Source: Pseudomonadota bacterium (GTDB lineage: Bacteria; Pseudomonadota; Alphaproteobacteria; Rhizobiales; Xanthobacteraceae). Taken from it: 5,947 nucleotides of DNA. The DNA lies in NCBI GenBank assembly GCA_021779635.1, contig JAJYAH010000464.1:1-5947 (forward strand), written 5' to 3'. Each line of letters opens with the position of its first letter. Positions within the stretch are counted from its first letter, which is position 1. A program made the position numbers and the translations under genes. Positions 1 to 4,625 of this stretch are shown piece after piece. The notes beneath the pieces are model-generated. The model did no database searches, had not been told where the DNA came from, and saw only the letters and a list, made by a program, of their open reading frames with translations.

Positions 1-165
1 ACGCTCGAACAGCGTCGCATCCGAAACCCTCAATAGCGTATCCTGGAATGTCGAACGCACCCCGAACAAGGGCAGGAATTGTTTCGGACGGATCTCACGC
101 GAGGCCGGCCACAGCCGCGTTCCGGCACCGCCGCACATGATCAGTGGAACAATTCGTCGGTCCAT
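1..165 (-). CDS. manC: Mannose-1-phosphate guanylyltransferase, N-terminal fragment (3' part outside window)
   Basis: The 55 visible residues begin MDRRIVPLIMCGGAGTRLWP and contain the nucleotidyltransferase signature GGAGTRLWPASR (residues 12-23) followed by PKQF (27-30). In this family the Gly-rich loop binds GTP and the PKQF region lies in the active site. The family makes GDP-mannose from GTP and mannose-1-phosphate in the cytoplasm, as a precursor for mannose, fucose or rhamnose-type residues in surface glycans. The start is the ATG at 165-163, which has a GAGGG Shine-Dalgarno sequence (complement of 171-175) five bases upstream. It lies 8 nt after the stop of the epimerase gene, so co-transcription is likely. 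The gene runs off the left edge, so it cannot be seen whether it is a short guanylyltransferase or the two-domain form with a phosphomannose isomerase domain. The family call is firm; the symbol is the usual family name. Confidence 0.93.
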   Translation of the reverse strand, partial: MDRRIVPLIMCGGAGTRLWPASREIRPKQFLPLFGVRSTFQDTLLRVSDATLFER

Positions 166-170
166 CGGCG

Positions 171-175
171 CCCTC
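171..175 (-). promoter_or_regulatory. Shine-Dalgarno site of the guanylyltransferase gene
   Basis: On the minus strand the sequence GAGGG sits 5 nt before the ATG at 165. It overlaps the end of the epimerase stop codon (174-176), so a ribosome terminating on the epimerase could pass directly to this start. It supports the chosen start and translational coupling of the two genes. Confidence 0.6.
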
Positions 176-1157
176 AAAGCTTGTAGTAGTCGCGATACCA
201 CGCGACAAAATCGCGAATGCCGTCCTCAAGGGAGGTCTGCGGCCTGAAGCCGACATCGCGCATCAGATCGCCGACATCGGCGAAGGTTTCGGTGACATCG
301 CCAGGCTGCATCGGCAGCATATCCTTTACCGCCGCCCGGCCCAACTCCTTCTCCAGAAGCGCCACCAGATACATCAGTTCTTCCGGGTGCTGATTGCCGA
401 CATTGTAGACCCGCGCCGGCGCAATCCCGCTGGCCGCCTCGGGAATGTGATCGACCAGCCGCGATATGATGCGGGTCACGTCGCCGACATGGGTGAAGTC
501 GCGGCGCATCTTGCCATGGTTGAAAAGCTTGATCGGCGTGCCCTCGACGATCGCCCTCGCAAACAGGAAAACCGCCATATCGGGTCGTCCCCATGGCCCG
601 TAAATGGTGAAAAACCGCAAACCGGTGACCGGCAGCCGATAAAGATGGCTGTAGCAATAAGCCATCAGTTCGTTGGCCTTTTTCGTGGCCGCATAGAGAC
701 TGATCGGACTATCGGTCATGTCTCCGACCGAAAACGGCAACTTTGTGTTGGCGCCATAGACCGACGACGACGACGCATAGACCAGATGGCGGCATTCATT
801 GTGCCGGCATCCTTCCAGGACATTGGCAAACCCCTCGAGGTTCGTGTCGATGTAAACTTGGGGATGGTCGATCGAATAACGCACGCCGGGCTGGGCTGCG
901 AGGTGAACCACCACCGCGAACCGGTGCCTTGCAAACAAGGCAGCCATGGCCGGACGGTCGGCAAGATCGGCCTGCACGAAACTGAACCGCGAATTCTCGC
1001 GCAGGATGTCGAGCCGCGCCCGCTTCAGCGCCGGATCATAGTAATCATTAAGATTGTCCAGGCCGACAACATCGCGGCCTGCCGCCAGCAACTGGCGGGC
1101 GATATGAAAGCCGATGAAGCCGGCCGCCCCGGTGACCAATATTGTCTGATCCGACAT
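174..1157 (-). CDS. NAD-dependent sugar epimerase, UDP-glucuronate 4-epimerase type
   Basis: A 327-residue short-chain dehydrogenase/reductase of the extended NDP-sugar epimerase class. Numbered from the ATG at 1157, it shows the NAD-binding TGAAGFIG loop at about 9-16, the acidic-ending LDNLNDYYD at about 33-41, SSSSVYG at about 129-135 with the catalytic Ser/Thr region, and the catalytic YAATK (Tyr155, Lys159). The stretch FFTIYGPWGRPDMA (about 182-195) and the NDYYDPALKRARL segment are hallmarks of the CapI/LspL/WbnF group, which interconverts UDP-glucuronate and UDP-galacturonate in the cytoplasm. A UDP-glucose or other 4-epimerase is less likely. An in-frame ATG at 1175 would add six residues, but the 1157 ATG has AAAGGA four bases upstream and gives the usual MSDQTILVTG-like N-terminus. 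Length is normal for the family. It is followed 8 nt later by the guanylyltransferase gene, probably in one operon supplying nucleotide sugars to the locus. Confidence 0.92.
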   Translation of the reverse strand: MSDQTILVTGAAGFIGFHIARQLLAAGRDVVGLDNLNDYYDPALKRARLDILRENSRFSFVQADLADRPAMAALFARHRFAVVVHLAAQPGVRYSIDHPQVYIDTNLEGFANVLEGCRHNECRHLVYASSSSVYGANTKLPFSVGDMTDSPISLYAATKKANELMAYCYSHLYRLPVTGLRFFTIYGPWGRPDMAVFLFARAIVEGTPIKLFNHGKMRRDFTHVGDVTRIISRLVDHIPEAASGIAPARVYNVGNQHPEELMYLVALLEKELGRAAVKDMLPMQPGDVTETFADVGDLMRDVGFRPQTSLEDGIRDFVAWYRDYYKL

Positions 1158-1161
1158 CGTG

Positions 1162-1167
1162 TCCTTT
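1162..1167 (-). promoter_or_regulatory. Shine-Dalgarno site deciding the epimerase start
   Basis: The minus strand reads AAAGGA here, followed by CACG and the ATG at 1157. The alternative ATG at 1175 has no comparable purine-rich site at proper spacing. This is why the shorter, 327-residue protein was chosen. Confidence 0.55.
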
Positions 1168-1295
1168 GGGGGCATCGGTTCGGCCCACCGGTACCGGCCC
1201 CGCGCCTCTTTACCCGCCGTATCGAGGGTGTCGCAATACCCAGTTATCCGGCTATTGCCAGATCGGCTTTAAAACCATACCAAGGCGGCGAAGTT

Positions 1296-1325
1296 CGGCG
1301 CACGGCGCCGGGGTGCGCTGTTTTT
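1296..1325 (+). terminator. Intrinsic-terminator-like hairpin with T-run in the leader of the membrane protein gene
   Basis: On the plus strand GCGCAC (1298-1303) pairs perfectly with GTGCGC (1313-1318) across a 9-nt GC-rich loop. The stem can extend by a G-U and a C-G pair to 1296/1320. It is followed at once by TTTTT (1321-1325). This is the form of a Rho-independent terminator. It lies 36 nt before the ATG at 1361, so it could attenuate that gene or stop antisense transcripts; it could also be a fortuitous GC-rich inverted repeat. The short T-run and large loop make it a modest candidate. Confidence 0.4.
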
Positions 1326-1360
1326 GATATCCTCTCTCAAACCTGGCGAGCGCGGGCGAG

Positions 1361-2320
1361 ATGCGCCGGATTCTGCTTTCGACCGCAAAAATTCTGGTGT
1401 CCGCGGCGCTGCTTTATTTCTCGCTGCGCAAGGTCAACCTCACCGACTTGGCATCGCGCCTCGATCTTGCGAGCCTGGGCTGGATCGGCCTCGCCATCGC
1501 CGTGACCTTCCTGCAGATCCTTGCCGGCGCATTGCGGTGGCGTGAGATCAGCGCGGAGTGCGGGGCGCCTCTGACGACCAAACAGGCGATGCGCTTCAAC
1601 CTGATCGGAACGTTCTTCAATCAGACGCTGCCGTCCTCGATCGGGGGCGATGCCGTGCGACTTTGGCTGGTCGCGCGCGGCGGCGCCGGATGGCGCGCGG
1701 CGACCTATTCCCTCTTCGTCGACCGCGCCATCGGCCTCATTGCGCTGGCGATCATCATCGTCGCGAGCCTGCCGTGGAGCTACAGCCTGATCCGCGATCC
1801 GGCCGGCCGGTCGGCGCTGCTGCTGGTCGATTTCGCGGCGCTGGCGAGCGGAGCGGGCTTTCTTGTTCTCGGCATGTTGCCGTTTCCCTGGCTGAAGCGC
1901 TGGTGGGGGACGCACCATCTCTACGCCTGCTCGGCGATCGCAAACCGGGTGATTTTCAGCCGCAGGCATGGACCCTTGATTGCGGTGCTGTCGGTGCTTG
2001 TTCACGTTCTCGCCGTCGTCATCGCCTGGTGCGTGGTGCAATCGATCGCGACACCGGTGCTGTTCGGTCAGGTTTTCCAGTTGGTTCCCCCGGTCATGCT
2101 GATCACCATGCTGCCGATCTCGATTGCCGGCTGGGGCGTGCGCGAGGCCAGCATGGGGCTCGCCTTCGGCTATGCCGGACTGATGGCCAATGAAGGCGTG
2201 AACGTCTCGCTGCTGTTTGGCGCGGTATTCTTCATCGTCGGCGCCTTCGGCGGACTGGTGTGGATCTTCAGCGCCGAGAAGGCCGCGCAGGGCGCCGCGC
2301 CGATCGAGGTTCCCGAGTAA
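1361..2320 (+). CDS. Polytopic membrane protein, lysylphosphatidylglycerol synthase TM / UPF0104 family
   Basis: A 319-residue integral inner-membrane protein with roughly seven or eight hydrophobic segments (about residues 5-22, 38-58, 117-138, 152-174, 205-230, 240-257, 283-304). The conserved family signatures are FFNQTLPSSIGGDAVRLWLV (85-104), the following YSLFVDRAIGL (116-126) and the GWGVREASM motif (257-265). These match the membrane domain found in MprF-like flippases and in stand-alone UPF0104/YbhN/AglD-type proteins. There is no cytosolic aminoacyl-transferase domain, so it is not an MprF synthase. Members are often encoded in glycan and glycolipid loci, but their exact substrate is mostly unknown; a role in lipid or lipid-linked sugar handling is inference. 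The ATG at 1361 is the only ATG after an in-frame TGA at 1325-1327, and its ribosome site (GGGCGAG) is weak. The stop codon lies inside the first copy of a tandem repeat that fills the gap to the next gene, with which it is probably co-transcribed. Confidence 0.88.
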   Translation: MRRILLSTAKILVSAALLYFSLRKVNLTDLASRLDLASLGWIGLAIAVTFLQILAGALRWREISAECGAPLTTKQAMRFNLIGTFFNQTLPSSIGGDAVRLWLVARGGAGWRAATYSLFVDRAIGLIALAIIIVASLPWSYSLIRDPAGRSALLLVDFAALASGAGFLVLGMLPFPWLKRWWGTHHLYACSAIANRVIFSRRHGPLIAVLSVLVHVLAVVIAWCVVQSIATPVLFGQVFQLVPPVMLITMLPISIAGWGVREASMGLAFGYAGLMANEGVNVSLLFGAVFFIVGAFGGLVWIFSAEKAAQGAAPIEVPE

Positions 2321-2374
2321 CGGTCTCAAGTAACGTTCTCAATTCAACATTCCCAAATAACGTTCCCGAGTAAC
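2309..2374 (+). repeat. Five imperfect tandem copies of a 13-bp unit (GTTCYCRAGTAAC)
   Basis: Copies begin at 2309, 2322, 2335, 2349 and 2362. Copies 1 and 5 are identical (GTTCCCGAGTAAC). Copy 2 is GGTCTCAAGTAAC, copy 3 is GTTCTCAATTCAAC (one base longer), and copy 4 is ATTCCCAAATAAC. Copy 1 encodes the last three codons and the TAA stop of the membrane protein. Because 13 is not a multiple of 3, the TAA triplets of copies 1, 2 and 5 fall in three different frames. The array ends 13 nt before the ATG of the downstream transferase gene and takes up nearly all of the intergenic space. It looks like local tandem duplication of the gene end followed by divergence. Each unit begins GTT and ends AAC, so it has short inverted ends, which would also suit a protein-binding site. 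Confidence 0.85.
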
Positions 2375-2387
2375 GGCCGCGCGCAGC

Positions 2388-3389
2388 ATGACCCTTTCCG
2401 AACCGCTCCTGTCGCTTTTCGCCATGCTCGCAGCAGCGGTGCTTTCGGCCGGCATGACCTGGGCGATCCGGCCGGTGCTCTTGCGGCACGCGCTGGCAAC
2501 GCCGAACGCGCGGTCCTCGCATCGCATTCCGACGCCGCAGGGCGCCGGCATTGCCGTGATCGCGGCAACGCTGGCGGTCGCCGGAGCCCTGACGGCCTGC
2601 GCCGGCAGTATCCCCGCCGCGGTTTTCGCGGCCGCGCTGTTCATCGCAGTCGTCGGCTTTGCGGACGACCTCAAGTCGATCCCGGTGCTGACGCGACTGC
2701 TGCTGCAGGCTTTGGCCGTCGGCGCGATCATCTTCACGGCGCCCGGCGATATCCGGATCGTTCCGCCCTGTCCGATCTGGATCGAACGCGGCCTGCTTCT
2801 GCTCGCGGGCCTCTGGTTTGTGAATCTGGTCAATTTCATGGACGGACTGGACTGGATGACCGTGGCCGAGATCGTCCCGATCACCGGCGCGATGGTCGTG
2901 CTCGGGTTGCTTGGCGAGTTTCCGCTACCGGCAACCCTTGTTGCCGCCGCCCTCTGCGGCGCGATGCTGGGATTTGCGCCGTTCAATCGTCCGGTGGCGA
3001 CGATTTTTCTCGGCGACGTCGGCAGCCTGCCGATCGGCCTGTTGCTCGGCTGGTGCCTGTTGCAACTGGCCTATCATCAGCAATTCGCCGCCGCGCTGCT
3101 GCTGCCGATGTATTATCTGTTGGACGCGACCACGACCCTGTTGCGCCGGCTCGTCAACCGCGAGCCGTTCTGGGCGGCCCATCGCTCGCATTTCTATCAG
3201 CGCGCGACCGACAATGGTTTTACCGTATCGCAGGTGGTCGGCGAAGTGTTCGCGCTCAACATCGGGCTTGCCGCACTGGCGGCCGGATCGATCGTGGCGC
3301 CGTCCGTCACGATCAAGCTCGCGTGTCTTGCGATCGGCGCCATCGCCGCGGCCGCGCTGCTGCGCCGGTTCGCGCGGCCGCGCGCGTAA
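2388..3389 (+). CDS. Polyprenyl-phosphate HexNAc-1-phosphate transferase, WecA/WbpL/MraY superfamily
   Basis: A 333-residue multi-spanning inner-membrane enzyme of the family that moves a sugar-1-phosphate (GlcNAc, QuiNAc or FucNAc type) from a UDP-sugar to undecaprenyl phosphate, the first step of lipid-linked glycan assembly. Visible motifs in order: PNARSSHRIPTPQGAG (39-54), the FADDLKS metal-site aspartates (Asp93, Asp94), NFMDGLDWM (149-157), FLGDVGSLPIG (207-217) and the cytoplasmic HRSHFYQR loop (265-272), which helps define sugar specificity. Around ten or eleven hydrophobic segments fit the family topology. The PNxRSSHxxPTPxGxG opening and the HRSHFYQ form favour WbpL-like enzymes over MraY. 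The ATG at 2388 is the only ATG, GTG or TTG after the in-frame TAA at 2358-2360, yet it lacks a clear Shine-Dalgarno sequence; expression may depend on coupling with the upstream gene across the repeat array. It likely works with the dehydratase and glycosyltransferase on the opposite strand. Confidence 0.93.
   Translation: MTLSEPLLSLFAMLAAAVLSAGMTWAIRPVLLRHALATPNARSSHRIPTPQGAGIAVIAATLAVAGALTACAGSIPAAVFAAALFIAVVGFADDLKSIPVLTRLLLQALAVGAIIFTAPGDIRIVPPCPIWIERGLLLLAGLWFVNLVNFMDGLDWMTVAEIVPITGAMVVLGLLGEFPLPATLVAAALCGAMLGFAPFNRPVATIFLGDVGSLPIGLLLGWCLLQLAYHQQFAAALLLPMYYLLDATTTLLRRLVNREPFWAAHRSHFYQRATDNGFTVSQVVGEVFALNIGLAALAAGSIVAPSVTIKLACLAIGAIAAAALLRRFARPRA
3371..3384. other. 14-bp perfect GC-only palindrome at the end of the transferase gene
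   Basis: CGCGCGGCCGCGCG is its own reverse complement and lies just before the stop of the transferase gene, at the point where two genes converge. It could form a short hairpin in either transcript, but no T-run follows on either strand. In this frame it encodes an Ala/Arg/Pro-rich C-terminus, and GC-rich coding ends often produce such palindromes by chance. Confidence 0.3.
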
Positions 3390-3391
3390 AT

Positions 3392-4597
3392 CTATCGAGC
3401 CTCCCGCAACAGCTTTTGCATCAATCCAGCGTAGCTCGCCATCGCGTCCGCAAAATTGTAGCGCTCCGCGATCGCAGCGGCACGTTCGCCCCTTGACGGA
3501 TCCTCGGACCGGGATGCCAGCCGTATCGTTCGCGCCAGTTCCTCCGGGTTGCCGGGCTCGACCACCCAGCCAAGGCCATGCTCGCTGACGGTCAGCGCCG
3601 CTTCGGCATTCGGTTCGGAAAGCAGCAGCACCGGCCGGCCGATCGCAAGCAGATTGTAGAACCGGCTCGGCACCGATATGCCGGCGAGGTCCTTGCGATA
3701 GGGAATCAGCCAGATGTCGGCCGCGGAAAGGAACTGTTCGAGGTCTTCCTCCGGCACGCGTTCGACCAGCGTCACGTTGGGCAGATTGGCATCGGATTGC
3801 AGTTGCTTGAGCCGCTCGAACCCTATTCCCCAGCCCGACAGCAAAAAATGAATATCCGGATCGTCTCGCAATAGTCGCGCGGCATCGAACACGACATCCG
3901 GGTCATGTGTAAAACCAAGATTGCCGGAAAGACCGACCAGGAAACGCGCCGCGTGCAGCCGGCGATAGGGGTTGTCTGACAGGATCGGCCGCACGCCCGG
4001 CACCAGCGTGGCCCAATTGGGAATAAACCGGATCTTGTCGGGTGTTACGCCCTTGTACCGCAGCAGCAGCGCTTCGGTGTCCCGCCCGATGATGATGACG
4101 GCATTCAACGCGCGAAACATCAGCGCGTTGGCGCCGCGGATCGCTTTGGCGAGAATCGACGAAGGCCGCAGCAGGCCGGCCATCACCAGCACGTCGGGAT
4201 AAAGGTCGTGCATGATCAGGGCCGACCGGGCGCGCTTCAATTTGGCAGCGGCGGCGACCGCATAAGGCAACATGAAAGGCGCCGGCACGGTGAGCGCCAC
4301 GTCGCCACGCCGCAGTCTCAATAAGAGCGCCACGAACACGCGCAGGCTGAAGAGCGCTTCCGCGGCCGCGCGCCGGATCAGCGCGGCCTTTGCCGGTATC
4401 CGGTTTTTGATTTCGGTGACCACCGGTTGATCCCGACCGGTCGCCTCAAGCGAGGCGGAGCCCGGCGTTCCCGAAAGCACCAGAACCGACGCTTGCGCCG
4501 TCAGATGGCCGGCGATCGCCGCCATGATGGCAGCGGTCGTGCTCTGATCCGGCGGATAGTGCTGGCTGACGACGACGATCTTTGCGGTCTGATCCAT
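3392..4597 (-). CDS. WbuB-like glycosyltransferase (GT4 type, GT-B fold)
   Basis: A 401-residue cytosolic or membrane-associated glycosyltransferase, presumably adding a sugar to the lipid-linked primer. From the ATG at 4597 it begins MDQTAKIVVVSQHYPPDQST, the usual N-terminal strand plus HYPPD loop of WbuB/WcaI-like enzymes. MHDLYPDVLVMAG lies at about 129-141, RFIPNWAT at about 190-197, GLSGNLGFTHDPDVVFDAA at about 222-240 opening the C-terminal donor domain, LLSGWGIGFERL at about 252-263, and VPSRFYNLLAIGRPVLLL at about 309-326, which corresponds to the EX7E region of the GT4 fold. An upstream in-frame ATG at 4660 would add 21 Arg/Pro-rich residues unlike the family and overlap the upstream gene; the 4597 start has AGG six bases before it and leaves a 28-nt gap. 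The acceptor and donor cannot be read from sequence; in related loci the second sugar is often a HexNAc. It converges with the transferase gene, with 2 bp between stop codons. Confidence 0.9.
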   Translation of the reverse strand: MDQTAKIVVVSQHYPPDQSTTAAIMAAIAGHLTAQASVLVLSGTPGSASLEATGRDQPVVTEIKNRIPAKAALIRRAAAEALFSLRVFVALLLRLRRGDVALTVPAPFMLPYAVAAAAKLKRARSALIMHDLYPDVLVMAGLLRPSSILAKAIRGANALMFRALNAVIIIGRDTEALLLRYKGVTPDKIRFIPNWATLVPGVRPILSDNPYRRLHAARFLVGLSGNLGFTHDPDVVFDAARLLRDDPDIHFLLSGWGIGFERLKQLQSDANLPNVTLVERVPEEDLEQFLSAADIWLIPYRKDLAGISVPSRFYNLLAIGRPVLLLSEPNAEAALTVSEHGLGWVVEPGNPEELARTIRLASRSEDPSRGERAAAIAERYNFADAMASYAGLMQKLLREAR

Positions 4598-4625
4598 AAA
4601 TGGCCTGCGACGCGGTCGCGCCGGA

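Larger units (their letters stand above)
1158..1360. promoter_or_regulatory. Divergent intergenic region between epimerase and membrane protein genes
   Basis: The flanking genes are transcribed away from each other, so promoters for both directions should lie here. A weak plus-strand sigma-70-like candidate is TTGCCA (1255-1260), 17 nt, TACCAA (1278-1283); the -10 element matches only half of the consensus. On the minus strand I saw no convincing -35/-10 pair. A perfect 10-bp palindrome CCGGTACCGG lies at 1188-1197, close to the epimerase start, and could be an operator or chance. The stretch around 1265-1278 is locally AT-richer than its surroundings. No ORF that looks coding is present. The exact promoters are not resolved. 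Confidence 0.4.

Noticed and set aside
1188..1197. 10-bp palindrome CCGGTACCGG near the epimerase start as an operator
   Set aside because: Too short and GC-rich to stand alone as an operator call; no second copy was seen in the window. It is noted only within the intergenic entry.
144..1505. 453-codon plus-strand open frame opposite the epimerase gene
   Set aside because: Its translation is Arg/His/Gly-rich with no recognisable domain, and it runs antisense to a clear epimerase with all family motifs and then through the intergenic region. It is an artefact of GC-rich codon bias.
1337..2329. 330-codon minus-strand open frame opposite the membrane protein gene
   Set aside because: The translation is Arg/Gln/Asp-rich and low in complexity, while the plus strand encodes a coherent multi-span membrane protein with family motifs.
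2309..2374. CRISPR array or replication iterons as an explanation of the 13-bp repeats
   Set aside because: Units are directly adjacent without spacers, so this is not CRISPR. There is no replication initiator gene or AT-rich origin region nearby, so an origin is unsupported.
2339..2986. 215-codon minus-strand open frame opposite the transferase gene
   Set aside because: Ala/Ser/Thr-rich with no motif, and the plus strand carries every WecA/WbpL family motif in order.
3598..3660. Asn instead of the first Glu in the EX7E region of the glycosyltransferase
   Set aside because: WbuB-like enzymes commonly have a PSxxYNxLAxGRPVL form here, so the difference from classical GT4 enzymes does not point to loss of function.
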